Part shown: positions 34,012 to 43,738 of the stretch, piece after piece
How positions within the stretch are numbered: the first letter of the stretch is position 1
Layout of the letters: the number at the start of each line of letters is the position of its first letter
Source: Paenibacillus castaneae
GTDB taxonomy: Bacteria; Bacillota; Bacilli; Paenibacillales; Paenibacillaceae
DNA length: 64,000 nucleotides
Assembly: GCF_002884445.1 (NCBI RefSeq)
Contig: NZ_KZ614144.1
Location: forward strand, 4,694,094-4,758,093
Direction of reading: 5' to 3'
Position numbers and translations under genes: made by a program
Notes under the pieces: generated by a model
Databases searched by the model: none
What the model was told of the DNA's origin: nothing
The model's input: the letters and a program-made list of their open reading frames with translations, nothing else

Positions 34012-34551
34012 ATGAACGAACCAGAAATTTACAGCCTGAATAGCCGAAAGGTGGCAGAAGCCACTGACGAATGGCTCATTAAACGCGGAATAACAAAAAT
34101 GGCAATTGCCGAGCTCACTCACTTTTTGCAAAAGGATTATTTCCCTGGCTTAACGCCTGAGGATTGTATCGTGCATGTGGATGCTGTGCTTTCAAAGCGC
34201 GAGGTGCAAAATGCGGTATTAACCGGCATACAGCTCGATATTCTTGCGGAAGAAGGCAAACTGATGCCGCCGCTGCAGGATATGATCAAGCATGACGAAA
34301 GCCTTTACGGATGCGATGAAATTCTCGCTTTGTCCATCGTTAACGTGTACGGCAGTATCGGCTTTACGAACTTCGGTTATATTGACAAGCTGAAACCAGG
34401 CATTTTGGTGAGGCTGAATGATAAAAACAGTGGCGAGGTCCACACATTCCTGGATGACATCGTCGGTGCCATTGCGGCATCGGCAGCAAGCCGTATTGCT
34501 CATCGCAAGCAAGCGGAACGAGAAGGCGTCACCCAGCCCCCGCTCGATTAA
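34012..34551 (+). CDS. PgpA/YutG-family phosphatidylglycerophosphatase-like protein
   Basis: 179-aa protein of the phosphatidylglycerophosphatase A family. The C-terminal signature GYIDKLKPG ... HTFLDDIVGAIAASAASRIAH carries the conserved Asp pair. Unlike the E. coli enzyme it lacks clear membrane helices, as do the Bacillus YutG-like homologues. Probable role in phosphatidylglycerol metabolism is inferred from family only. ATG follows GGGGGA. Same strand as, and 35 bases before, the AIM24-family gene. Confidence 0.8.
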   Translation: MNEPEIYSLNSRKVAEATDEWLIKRGITKMAIAELTHFLQKDYFPGLTPEDCIVHVDAVLSKREVQNAVLTGIQLDILAEEGKLMPPLQDMIKHDESLYGCDEILALSIVNVYGSIGFTNFGYIDKLKPGILVRLNDKNSGEVHTFLDDIVGAIAASAASRIAHRKQAEREGVTQPPLD

Positions 34552-34586
34552 AGGAAGCCAACGCTTATCTTTGAGGAGGACATGCT

Positions 34587-35267
34587 ATGAACTATGAAAT
34601 TTTCTATAAAGGCTCTTTCGCTATGCTTAAGGTTAATCTTAATCCGGGCGAGAATGTCAAGGCAGAAATGGGCGCAATGGTATCTATGTCGCCCAACATT
34701 GATCTTAAGGGAACCGTTGATGGCGGGATCATGCGCGGGCTTGGAAGAATGCTCAGCGGTGAAACCTTTTTCTTCCAAGAAATGACGGCTATGCGGGGTC
34801 AAGGAGAAGTTCTCCTTGCTCCCCCCTCCCTTGGGGACATCGAGGCTGTTGAGCTTGACGGTTCGTTTAAGCTCTATGTGCAGAAGGATGGCTTCTTGGC
34901 TGGCACTAGTGGAATTGAAGTCAATACGCGGATGCAGAATCTCAGTAGAGGCTTATTGTCTGGAGAAGGCTTCTTTATCGTTGAAATTAGCGGTAGAGGA
35001 ACCGTGTTTCTTTCCTCATATGGAGCAATCCATGCTATTAATTTGAGTCATGGCGAAGAGGTCATCGTCGATAACGGGCATTTAGTCGCTTGGCCGGGAT
35101 ATATGAATTACACCATTGAAAAAGCTTCGAAGGGCTGGTTGTCCAGCATAACGAGCGGAGAAGGCTTAGTGTGCAGATTCCGAGGCGAAGGCATCGTACT
35201 CATTCAATCACGAAATCCCAAAAGCTTCGGTACCTGGTTGAAAAAATTCATACCTGGCGGTAACTAG
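34587..35267 (+). CDS. AIM24 / TIGR00266 family protein
   Basis: 226-aa beta-rich protein of the AIM24 family (function unknown in bacteria; in yeast AIM24 is mitochondrial). Typical Gly-rich repeats are visible: GTVDGGIMRGLGRMLSGETFFF, GQGEVLLAPPSLGDIEAVEL, LVAWPGYMNYTIEKAS, GEGLVCRFRGEG, IQSRNPKSF near the C-terminus. ATG 34587 has GAGGAGG upstream. Likely co-transcribed with the PgpA-like gene; the hairpin repeats that follow may end the transcript. Confidence 0.85.
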   Translation: MNYEIFYKGSFAMLKVNLNPGENVKAEMGAMVSMSPNIDLKGTVDGGIMRGLGRMLSGETFFFQEMTAMRGQGEVLLAPPSLGDIEAVELDGSFKLYVQKDGFLAGTSGIEVNTRMQNLSRGLLSGEGFFIVEISGRGTVFLSSYGAIHAINLSHGEEVIVDNGHLVAWPGYMNYTIEKASKGWLSSITSGEGLVCRFRGEGIVLIQSRNPKSFGTWLKKFIPGGN

Positions 35268-35298
35268 CTGTTTATAATTAGAATGGAAGCTAAACGAA

Positions 35299-35521
35299 CT
35301 CATATCTGCTCATTATCTTGGAAATAGAGCTAATTTCTAGCTCTATTTGTTTAAAAGTAAGCTAGGTTGGAGGAATAGAGCTAGTTTCTAGCTCTATTTC
35401 GTTCATCTATTATCGTATGAGCTCATATCTGCTCATTTTCTTAGAAATAGAGCTAATTTCTAGCTCTATTTGCTCAAAAATAAGCTAAGTTGGAGAAATA
35501 GAGCTAGTTTCTAGCTTTATT
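35299..35521. repeat. 123-bp tandem duplication carrying four perfect hairpins
   Basis: Hairpins at 35322-35348, 35374-35398, 35445-35471 and 35496-35521 share AAATAGAGCTA, a 5-base loop (ATTTC or GTTTC) and TAGCTCTATTT. Hairpins 1 and 3 are identical, and 2 and 4 nearly so; the block CTCATATCTGCTCATT also recurs (35299 and 35422). So a unit of 123 bases occurs twice. Hairpin loops alternate ATTTC, GTTTC, ATTTC, GTTTC. Each can fold on either strand. The remaining stretch 35522-35716 shows nothing. Confidence 0.9.
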
Positions 35522-35716
35522 CCTCCTACAGTTATCGAATTTTTATAAAGGGGGGAGATAGTTTAGGTCTTTGATTATTCGAGACAACCCCTTCAATTCC
35601 AGTACGTATTCCGCCTCAACTCCCCCACGTTATATTCAAATCAGATTGCTCCCGAATCAAGTAACTGAAAAAGCTCCAGCTATTTACTATTCCAATTTCA
35701 GCAGCATCGCGATTGT

Positions 35717-36688
35717 TTAGTTTGAATCCGTCAGAAATGTTTTGTTCGGTAAATAATGCAGAGCACGGACGAAGCGCACCGTTCTGGTCTTTGCTCGCAT
35801 GACGATGGAATGCGTCTCGGCACGTTGGTCAGGGAAATACTGCACCCCTCCCAAAAACTCGCCTGGCGTAACTCCAGTTGCCGCAAAATAAACATCGCCC
35901 GTTCCGATCATATCCTCCATCGTAAGCACCCGATAAGGGTCCTCGATCCCCATTTGTACGCAGCGATTATATTCATTGCCGTCAGCCGGGATCAAGCGCG
36001 CCTGCAGCTCGCCGCCTAGACATTTCAATGCTGCCGCAGCCAGCACACCCTCCGGCGCACCGCCAGAGCCTACATACAAATCAATGCCAGCCTCTGGAAA
36101 TGCCGGCGCCATGGCACCTGCAACGTCACCATCCGACAAAAACTTAATACGGACACCTACCTTGCGCAGCACTTTAACAATAGCTTCATGACGTGTTCGA
36201 TCCAATATCATAACAGTCAGATCCGACACTTTTTTATTTAACGCATCCGCCGCTTTGCGAAGCGTGACATCCATAGGGTCCGTAATGGAAAGCTTGCCGA
36301 CAAGAGCCGGACCGAAGGCCAGCTTCTCCATATACATATCCGGGGCATGCAGCAGCTCGCCTTTGCCTGCGACCGCGAGAACCGACATCGCATTATTTAA
36401 TCCTTTCGCTACAATTTCCGTCCCCTCAAGCGGATCAACTGCAACGTCAACCTCAGGCCCATTCAAGCTTCCTACCTCTTCACCGATATAAAGCATTGGC
36501 GCTTCATCCATTTCCCCTTCGCCAATGACGACTGTACCGCGTATGGATACGGAATCAAACATCGAGCGCATCGCCGACGTTGCTGCACCATCAGCGCTGT
36601 TCTTATCGCCTCTTCCCATCCAAGGCGCGGATGCAAGTGCCGCTAGTTCCGTTACTCTTACAAGTTCTAATGCCAATTCTCTCTCCAT
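35717..36688 (-). CDS. glpX: class II fructose-1,6-bisphosphatase
   Basis: Gluconeogenic phosphatase hydrolysing fructose-1,6-bisphosphate. The metal/phosphate motifs GEGEMDEAPMLYIGEEVG and DPLEGTEIVAKG, and GSGGAPEGVLAAAALKCLGG are characteristic of GlpX. 323 aa. The ATG at 36688 (MERELALELV) follows GGGGGAGA; the frame opens to 36739 without a site. Monocistronic, upstream of the glucan locus. Confidence 0.95.
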   Translation of the reverse strand: MERELALELVRVTELAALASAPWMGRGDKNSADGAATSAMRSMFDSVSIRGTVVIGEGEMDEAPMLYIGEEVGSLNGPEVDVAVDPLEGTEIVAKGLNNAMSVLAVAGKGELLHAPDMYMEKLAFGPALVGKLSITDPMDVTLRKAADALNKKVSDLTVMILDRTRHEAIVKVLRKVGVRIKFLSDGDVAGAMAPAFPEAGIDLYVGSGGAPEGVLAAAALKCLGGELQARLIPADGNEYNRCVQMGIEDPYRVLTMEDMIGTGDVYFAATGVTPGEFLGGVQYFPDQRAETHSIVMRAKTRTVRFVRALHYLPNKTFLTDSN

Positions 36689-36875
36689 AATCCAGTCTCC
36701 CCCTGCTTTCTTATGACGGAATAAATCATTAGCATACATATTAAAGTCATTTCCGTTATATAATATGTATCATATATTTATATATGTCGCAATATATATT
36801 TCATTTCTTCATTAAACCATCATTATTGTAATGTACTAATTATTTATGAGATTCATATCTGTTAATAGAATGATA

Positions 36876-36920
36876 AAAGAGCGTTCTACACAGGTTTTGT
36901 CCTGTATAGATACGCTCTTT
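36876..36920 (-). terminator. terminator after the GH16 gene
   Basis: Stem AAAGAGCGT / ACGCTCTTT with an inner ACAGGAC/ CCTGT hairpin; on the minus strand followed by TTATC after AAAGAGCG's partner ends in TTTT. About 40 bases beyond the glucanase stop. Confidence 0.75.
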
Positions 36921-36959
36921 GACCGCAATATCAACCTATAGAATTAGAATGAATCAAGT

Positions 36960-39900
36960 TTAGATTTCAGCAGCTTCACGAATAGATACATTACCGATAT
37001 AAATGATATGCTCTCCATCAGGCGTTGCCAAAGCTCCATTCACAACGTTGCCTAATAAAAATTTTAAAGTCAAACTGACATTCGTTGTCGGTAGCAGAGT
37101 GCTCTTATAAACGGTATCAGCTGCCCCTGTAATATTAAATAATAGGGCTTGGGAACTGTAGCCTGTAAGTTCAATCGATATCGGACGGTCAACGGATGAC
37201 CATGCGTTAAAGCTAAGCTCGTAGGCTTTGCCTGCTTCCAGCTTGATCCCGCTCTGATTAAGCTGCGTAGACCAGCCTACTGGAATATTCCATTGCGGGT
37301 GCATGCCGCCGTTATTATAAATGGTGATCTGTGCTGCTCCATCTTTAACCTCATACTTGGAGTCTCCGCCATCACCAAACCAATGCTCCCAGTTGGCAGT
37401 ACCGCTCGACATCCCGCCGTTCAACACAAGATTGCCATCAGCCGCATGAATTAATTGTGTGGCGCCCGCATCGTCAAAGCCTGCTGCCATCACTTGAATG
37501 ACATAAAACCGATCGACTGTGAATACCTCTGCGTTAATTGCAATGATGCCAGGTTTAATTGAATATTGCCCAGCTGTCAAGGCCGTACCATTTACAGAGA
37601 CAGCGTTAATCGCTGTTCTCCAAGCTTCATTATCAGAAAAGGTGATCTCTATATCGAAACCGAGCATATTGTCGGCGGCATCCGGAATTAATACCGGTGG
37701 CATAGAGAGCGTAGTTGTGCTGCGCACCTTCTCCCCAGCTGCCTCTTTTGCTCCTTTAAGCTCAAGACGAACATTACCAATGAATACTTCATGCGCAGCA
37801 TTCGTTACTCCTGCTTGATTTCCCAATAGTAATTTAAAGCTGGTCTCATCATCCTTATTCATCGTAAACTCATAGCTGTACGACTGTGTCGCCTTATCGA
37901 GCTGCACCGCTTTATTCATATAACGGAAATAGGCACTGTTCTCAACAATAGCCTCTATCCGGCGCGGTGTACTCGCTCTTGCCGTAAATGTAAGCATATA
38001 GGTTTTGCCTTTCAATAACGCAAGCGATCCTTGCTGCAGCATAATATCCCATGCATTCTCGCCAGTATTAGCGATAGCAGCTTTCACACCTTCATGATCA
38101 GCCGAAAACACTGCGCTGGATGCCCCGTCATAAACACCCTGTATGTGCGTGCTCCAGTTGTTCATGCCTTCATCGAAATAACCGTTTTTGAGCGGGAAGG
38201 CTGCACTGCGCGCATCCTTCAGCTCTACACGAACGTTATCAACAAAAACATCATGTGCACCTAATGCAGCCGTACCATCGAGCTTACCTAACAGCAGCTT
38301 GAAGGATGCTGTCACGTCGCTCTGAACCGGCAGCTCGTAGCTGAACGTATGCTTCGCTTCCGTCAGCATTACCCTCTCCGATAAATAGCGAGTATTGCTC
38401 TGATTCTCGATAACTATTTCCATTTCGCGATTTGTTGATGCCCTTACGTCCAGCGATACCGTATAGGTTTTCCCTTTGTAAAGTGAAAAATCCGTCTGCA
38501 TCAGCATGACATCCCACGGGTTGTTGCCCACACTCGCAAGAGATATTTTCATTTCACCATTCTCTACGGTAAAGGCTGTTGTCTGATCCCAGCCGTCATA
38601 GCGGCCCTGCACATGTTCACTCCAGTTCGCTTTCCCATTCGAGAAATCGCCGTTTTTCAGTGGAAATTGATGATCAAGCGACAACTCTCCAACACGTATC
38701 ATTGAAACATCGTCCAAGTAAATATCACCTAGCTCACCGCCTAACAGAAATGCAACCTTACCACTTACATCTTTTGGATGCTCCATTGTAAATAGTACGG
38801 TGTGCTCTTTCATTTCTGTTGAAAGCTTAATTTCCTGCGGCGCAGCATATAAAGTTCCATCCTGCTTATACACCGCGACCTGAATGGATCTGTCAGCTTC
38901 CGCTCTCGCCTTGAACGTTATTTGATAATCATTGCCTTGGATTAAATTAATTCCTTTCTGCTCCAGCTTAATATCGCTAGGAACAGCTCCTGCGTCGGTA
39001 ATAGCAACATGCAGCTCACGAATGTCAGCATCTACTGAAGCAATTGCCTTGCCCCCGGCAGCATCAAAATTCCAAAACGTCAACCGATCCGATCTGCCCA
39101 AATCGAAACTGCCATTATAGATGTGATTGCCATTCAAAGGCTCTTTAGGCGTGTTTTCATTATAAGGATCGGGCGATACGGTCTCTTGCAGCCGAACATT
39201 GCCGATCCACACCGGATTTGTGCTGAGACCCATATTGAACTCAAGCCTAGCAAGCGTATCGGTAGCATCCTTCATTTGGAAAACCATTTCATAAGACTGC
39301 AGCGAGTCTGTCAGCTTTGCATCCAAAACATCAGAATAAGTAGACCAGCCTCGATTGTCCCCGCCGCCAATCTTGACCGACATATTCCGATTCGCATTCG
39401 ACTTCGCGTCAAAGGTCAGCTTATACCACCGGCCTTTACCAAGTGTGACATTCTGAATGAGCTGGACTGCGTGCACCGCATTGCCGCCTGACGTAATATC
39501 TGTTTTGGCATATTTGATTTGATCAAGTGTATCGACCGTCACCGATCCGTTACCCTGAAAAGTGTTGATATACAACAAATTCCAGTATTCACTATTCAAT
39601 GATTGATCAGACTCCGTTACGATTTGGAATGGCTCATTAAAGCTGGAATCATAAACATAATTGCCGTCAATCGGCTTTTTATATTGCTCCGGATAAGGCT
39701 CCTCATCAATCGTTGGTTCAATTGGCGTCTTATAAGGCCTGCCTGCAAGTTCGTAGACACGTACATAATCGACTTCCATCTTGCCGGGAAGAAGGGATGG
39801 ATCCGGATTACGATTGCCATCATAATTGCCGCCAACCGCTAGATTCAGAATCATATAGAAGGGCTTGTCGAATGGAGCAGGATAAGTATATTTTGCAGCC

Positions 39901-41708
39901 TCATCAGCTCCCCAGCTGTTCCAATTGTCCTGCTTCTGATACAAAACGCCATCCACGTACCAGCGTAATTCGCCTGGCTCCCACTCTAAGCCATAAGTAT
40001 GGAAATCTGTTATATCCGTTCCCTCTTCGAATTCATAAGACGCGCCGGTATATTTGTTGTTTGGCCAGTTTTTTCCGTAATGGATCGTTCCCCCAACCTC
40101 TTTCGGCAAGCGTCCGCGCGCTTCCATGATGTCAATTTCTCCAGACGCCGCCCATGTGCCATACTCGCTGTCCTTCGGATACATCCAGAACGCAGGCCAA
40201 ATGCCTTCGCCTACCGGCATTTTGATGCGCGCTTCGAATTTTCCGAATGTTTTGTTGAAGGTAGGCTGTGTATATATTCTCCCGGAGGTGTATGGCATGC
40301 CATCATAACCATCGTCCTTCGCTGTAATGGTCAATTTCCCATCTGCAACCGAAATATTCTCAGCACGATAATATTGCTGCTCATTATTTCCCCAGCCGTC
40401 CAGACCATATTCCGAGCCTGTACCCAGCTGGTAAGCCCATTTATCAAGATTTACGCCATTAGCATCTATGTTTTCCCCACTGCCGTCAAATTCATCGCTC
40501 CAAACAAGCTTCCATTCCTCTTTCGGCTTCTCCGGCTCATCTGTTGGCTGCGGCGTTGGTGTCGTACCTCCGCCTCCGCTTTGACCGGAAGTGGCAGGCA
40601 GTCTGCTTGTGGTAATTCCATTCTGTACAGAAAAACTGCTTCCACTAGCCAGCTTCATGTCGTTTAAGAGAGTGTCCGTTCCTCCATTATCAATTTGCGC
40701 TGCGGAACCTTTCACTGACAGTTTCGTCCCCGTCACTCCCGGCTCAACCGTTAACAAAGCAACGCTTGCATCTCTATCAATCTCCACATTGGCTGTTGAT
40801 TCCACTATAAGATGCTGCGCCACCGACTTGCCTGACAATACAATGCGGATCGCTCCACCAGCTTTATTCACTACTACCTTATGGAGCTTCGCATTCATGA
40901 AATGAATGCTGTTAGCGCCCCCTCCATTGATATAAGCCGTTCCTTTCACTTCTACATCATTTAAATATACATCTCCCTCGCCTACTCCTTGTGTAAGAAA
41001 TAAATCGCCGTCAATTACTGCCTCGTTCAATATAACGTCTGCCGTGTTGATGATCGTGTTTCCGGCGATGCTTAAATGATCATAACTTCCTGAAGCAAGA
41101 ACAACCTCCGCTGCTAATCTATCCAGCAGTGTGACCGCCTCCGCACGTGTAATCGGTCTCATCGGCCGCAAGGTTCCATCTGGATAGCCCTTTATGTATT
41201 CTCCAGCCAGCAGCTGCTCAAGCGGAGCCTTCGCGTAAGACTGCACCTGATCATAATCCTTGAAGCCGGTTAGCCCGCTCCCCTTCAAGGATTGCAGTTG
41301 AAACAGCGCAGCTGTTATTTTCGCAGCCTCCTGCCTCGTAATAAGCGTATTGGGCTTGAAGCTGCCATCTGGGTAGCCCGATATAAATCCGGCTCCCTGA
41401 ACAGCCATAATATCGTTGCTGTACCACGCACCAGCCTGAACATCTGTAAAGGAAATTGTGCCTTTCGCATTCAATCGAAATACGGTATTGACCAACTTCG
41501 TAAATTCAGCTCGTGTTATTTGACGGTCAGGCTGAATACCCCCATCCGGATAGCCATCAAGCATCCCTTTCGATATCCATTTCTGTAGCGAATCTTCACC
41601 CCAATGTACGGAATCTTCTCCCGCTGCTGAGTTCGCCGCGCTAAGGATTGGCAAGCTGCTTGTCAGCATCATGAATACTAATAAGACTGAAAGAATCTGT
41701 TTCTTCAT
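36960..41708 (-). CDS. S-layer-anchored GH16 beta-glucanase with five carbohydrate-binding-like modules
   Basis: 1582-aa secreted enzyme. Order: signal peptide 1-25; three SLH domains ~35-80, ~85-140, ~145-200 (ITRAEFTKLV, ITRQEAAKIT, ITRAEAVTLL) for cell-wall attachment; a beta-helix-like repeat region ~205-365; a Gly/Pro/Thr linker ~375-397; GH16 catalytic domain ~398-655 with the motif GEIDIMEARG (Glu524 nucleophile, Glu529 acid/base). Then four CBM4/9-like modules starting ~679, 859, 1016 and 1171, an immunoglobulin-like/DUF1533 segment ~1328-1420, and a fifth CBM-like module ~1424-1577. GH16 plus CBM4/9 points to laminarinase or lichenase activity; exact linkage is inference. Same strand as the importer; cre-like site upstream. 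Confidence 0.92.
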   Translation of the reverse strand: MKKQILSVLLVFMMLTSSLPILSAANSAAGEDSVHWGEDSLQKWISKGMLDGYPDGGIQPDRQITRAEFTKLVNTVFRLNAKGTISFTDVQAGAWYSNDIMAVQGAGFISGYPDGSFKPNTLITRQEAAKITAALFQLQSLKGSGLTGFKDYDQVQSYAKAPLEQLLAGEYIKGYPDGTLRPMRPITRAEAVTLLDRLAAEVVLASGSYDHLSIAGNTIINTADVILNEAVIDGDLFLTQGVGEGDVYLNDVEVKGTAYINGGGANSIHFMNAKLHKVVVNKAGGAIRIVLSGKSVAQHLIVESTANVEIDRDASVALLTVEPGVTGTKLSVKGSAAQIDNGGTDTLLNDMKLASGSSFSVQNGITTSRLPATSGQSGGGGTTPTPQPTDEPEKPKEEWKLVWSDEFDGSGENIDANGVNLDKWAYQLGTGSEYGLDGWGNNEQQYYRAENISVADGKLTITAKDDGYDGMPYTSGRIYTQPTFNKTFGKFEARIKMPVGEGIWPAFWMYPKDSEYGTWAASGEIDIMEARGRLPKEVGGTIHYGKNWPNNKYTGASYEFEEGTDITDFHTYGLEWEPGELRWYVDGVLYQKQDNWNSWGADEAAKYTYPAPFDKPFYMILNLAVGGNYDGNRNPDPSLLPGKMEVDYVRVYELAGRPYKTPIEPTIDEEPYPEQYKKPIDGNYVYDSSFNEPFQIVTESDQSLNSEYWNLLYINTFQGNGSVTVDTLDQIKYAKTDITSGGNAVHAVQLIQNVTLGKGRWYKLTFDAKSNANRNMSVKIGGGDNRGWSTYSDVLDAKLTDSLQSYEMVFQMKDATDTLARLEFNMGLSTNPVWIGNVRLQETVSPDPYNENTPKEPLNGNHIYNGSFDLGRSDRLTFWNFDAAGGKAIASVDADIRELHVAITDAGAVPSDIKLEQKGINLIQGNDYQITFKARAEADRSIQVAVYKQDGTLYAAPQEIKLSTEMKEHTVLFTMEHPKDVSGKVAFLLGGELGDIYLDDVSMIRVGELSLDHQFPLKNGDFSNGKANWSEHVQGRYDGWDQTTAFTVENGEMKISLASVGNNPWDVMLMQTDFSLYKGKTYTVSLDVRASTNREMEIVIENQSNTRYLSERVMLTEAKHTFSYELPVQSDVTASFKLLLGKLDGTAALGAHDVFVDNVRVELKDARSAAFPLKNGYFDEGMNNWSTHIQGVYDGASSAVFSADHEGVKAAIANTGENAWDIMLQQGSLALLKGKTYMLTFTARASTPRRIEAIVENSAYFRYMNKAVQLDKATQSYSYEFTMNKDDETSFKLLLGNQAGVTNAAHEVFIGNVRLELKGAKEAAGEKVRSTTTLSMPPVLIPDAADNMLGFDIEITFSDNEAWRTAINAVSVNGTALTAGQYSIKPGIIAINAEVFTVDRFYVIQVMAAGFDDAGATQLIHAADGNLVLNGGMSSGTANWEHWFGDGGDSKYEVKDGAAQITIYNNGGMHPQWNIPVGWSTQLNQSGIKLEAGKAYELSFNAWSSVDRPISIELTGYSSQALLFNITGAADTVYKSTLLPTTNVSLTLKFLLGNVVNGALATPDGEHIIYIGNVSIREAAEI

Positions 41709-41740
41709 GTTTTTTTCTACTTCCTCTCTAGTAAATTGAA

Positions 41741-41754
41741 TGATAACGCTTTCT
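41741..41754 (-). promoter_or_regulatory. cre-like (CcpA) site upstream of the GH16 gene
   Basis: Minus-strand AGAAAGCGTTATCA matches the cre consensus TGWAANCGNTNWCA at all fixed positions but the first. It lies 33-46 bases before the start codon, where CcpA would block transcription. Carbon catabolite repression of the glucanase is inferred. Confidence 0.5.
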
Positions 41755-41768
41755 TTTAGAGCAAAATA

Positions 41769-41820
41769 AACAGCCTGCCCCTTTCAGCTCAATGATGAAA
41801 CTGCAAGGTGACAGGCTGTT
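41769..41820 (-). terminator. terminator between the binding protein and GH16 genes
   Basis: Stem AACAGCCTG / CAGGCTGTT with a long loop; on the minus strand followed by TATTTTG. May be partial, letting the glucanase be expressed with the importer or from its own promoter. Confidence 0.7.
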
Positions 41821-41877
41821 CGCTCGGTCTATTAAACTGTTACTGCTTTAAATAGATGCTGCTTCTAACTCATTTGT

Positions 41878-43611
41878 TTATTTCACGCTGTTGTACCAGT
41901 CGTTAACTTCCTTCGTAATCTGCTCGCCGCCAGATTTTTTCCAGTTTCCTACCATCGTATCGAATGAATCAACGGGTTGTTGTCCATAAACGATTTTGTT
42001 GAAAGTTTCATTAAGCAGCTTATTGAGAAGCTCGTTTTTGCTTTGCATCGTTTCAGTTAAAGGACCCATGTAGTAGTTCTTCATTCGAATTGCATTTTGG
42101 TCCATAACAACCTTCATTGCATCTGTATTTTCTTTCAAACGAGAAGTGAATTCTTGCTTCTCATAAGGAGTTACCGGATCAGCGCCGCCAGCAAGCTTTA
42201 CATGTGTCTCTGCATACAACGTCGGGATACGAGCGCCTTCAAAAGTAATGGAATAGAAGAGCGGTGGCGCCGTTTGGTCTTTAAGGCCTGGGAATAGCTC
42301 CGGATACTTCGCAATATCCGCTGTGATCGAGCCATCAGGAAGCGTTGCATAATCATAACCTTCTGCAAAGCCCTTCTCGAATTCGCTGCCCGGCTGCGGG
42401 TTAGCCATATTATCGAAGAACCAGTTATAGTAGTGCAGGATTGCTTCTGGATTTTTTGATTTTTTATTAACGAACACATAACCGTTTGCCGGCGGATTGC
42501 CGCCTGCGGAACCGATTTTGCCGTCTGGACCTGCAGGAATCGGATATGCTTTGTATTTAGCGCCAGGAATATTTTTCAGCAGATCCGGGAAAGGCCATGC
42601 TGGAAGCCAGTTCGGTCCAAACATGATGCCCGCTTCTCCTTTTGTGAACAATTCGGAGCCCCTCGATTCATCAAGCAGGGCAGAGTCTTGCGAAATATAG
42701 CCTTTGTCCAGCCATTCTTTTAATTTCGATAATGCGTCTTTGGCGGCTGGATTAATAGAACCATGCTCCAGTGTTCCATCAGCAGTCAAATTCCATTGAC
42801 CCGGCATTGTGCCGTAGGCACCGAATACGAATCCGATATCCGTCATCCAGTTAGCGAAGCCGTTTTTGAAGCCTGTTGCAAGACCAATCGTATTTGCTTT
42901 TTTGTCGCCGTCTGGATCTCCCTTAACGAACGCTTCCATAACGGTCTCCATCTCTGCAATTGTCGTTGGAGCTTTCAAGTTAAGCTTCTCCAGCCAGTCC
43001 TCGCGTATCCACATGACGTGGTCTGCGTTGTAAGCGTAATCCAAAATAGGCAAGGCCATTTTGTCGCCATTTCGAGTAATAGGCAGCCAGATCGTTGGAT
43101 CAAGATCAAGGCCCGCTTTGTACGTATCATTCGCATATTTGTCAACCAAATCGCCAATTGGCATAAACTGTCCGGAATCAATCAGCATATTAACCGTTTC
43201 CATGTCGCCGCGGTACGTTACTACATCAGGCATTTCCTCGCCAGATGACAGCATAAGGCGCAGCTTCGTTTTGTAAGCGTCATTTGTATTCGTAACAACC
43301 CAGTTGTACTTAATATCGATGCCAAGTCTTTCTTTGATTAGACGGGTATGCACATTATCTTCAATCGTTTCGCCTTCTTTGAAGATAGATCCGTTTTGGT
43401 TAAGTCCCCATACTGTTGTTAACGTAATCGGTGTCGTGTATTTGCCGTCTGCAAAGCCTTCAGAGCTGCCCCCTTCAACCTTAGCTGGCTCGTTGCTTGC
43501 TTTGTTTGTTGCTGCAGGGCTTTTTGTTCCTTTGTTCGCGTTATTCCCAGAACACGCCGCGATTGCAAGCATAAATGTTAGTACCAATAAGACCGAAAGC
43601 CACTTCTTCAT
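41878..43611 (-). CDS. extracellular sugar-binding lipoprotein (LplA/YtcQ type)
   Basis: 577-aa substrate-binding lipoprotein of a carbohydrate ABC importer. Lipobox IAAC with Cys20, then a Asn/Lys/Ala-rich tether and a family 1-type solute-binding fold (GEEMPDVVTYRGDMETVNMLIDSGQF; ALSKLKEWLDKGYISQDSALL; FTKGEAGIMFGPNW). Length >500 aa is typical of the large binding proteins paired with LplB/LplC permeases in Paenibacillus. ATG follows GGGGGT. Ligand inferred as a glucan-derived oligosaccharide from the GH16 neighbour. Confidence 0.9.
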   Translation of the reverse strand: MKKWLSVLLVLTFMLAIAACSGNNANKGTKSPAATNKASNEPAKVEGGSSEGFADGKYTTPITLTTVWGLNQNGSIFKEGETIEDNVHTRLIKERLGIDIKYNWVVTNTNDAYKTKLRLMLSSGEEMPDVVTYRGDMETVNMLIDSGQFMPIGDLVDKYANDTYKAGLDLDPTIWLPITRNGDKMALPILDYAYNADHVMWIREDWLEKLNLKAPTTIAEMETVMEAFVKGDPDGDKKANTIGLATGFKNGFANWMTDIGFVFGAYGTMPGQWNLTADGTLEHGSINPAAKDALSKLKEWLDKGYISQDSALLDESRGSELFTKGEAGIMFGPNWLPAWPFPDLLKNIPGAKYKAYPIPAGPDGKIGSAGGNPPANGYVFVNKKSKNPEAILHYYNWFFDNMANPQPGSEFEKGFAEGYDYATLPDGSITADIAKYPELFPGLKDQTAPPLFYSITFEGARIPTLYAETHVKLAGGADPVTPYEKQEFTSRLKENTDAMKVVMDQNAIRMKNYYMGPLTETMQSKNELLNKLLNETFNKIVYGQQPVDSFDTMVGNWKKSGGEQITKEVNDWYNSVK

Positions 43612-43738
43612 GCCTTTACCCCCGTAAGTTATATTTTGTTAATAATTACGATATATGTAATATCGTCTGTATCCAATATACTGCTCGCCTTACTGCTTCG
43701 AAAGACCATAATTTTGTTGTTGATGCCTTTTTCTTGCA

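Noticed and set aside
35299..35521. Possible CRISPR array
   Set aside because: Only four repeats, each a perfect palindrome, and the sequences between them are themselves duplicated; CRISPR spacers would be unique.
39999..40667. 222-codon plus-strand open frame inside the glucanase gene
   Set aside because: Lies fully antisense to the GH16 domain, has no ribosome site and no protein-like character.
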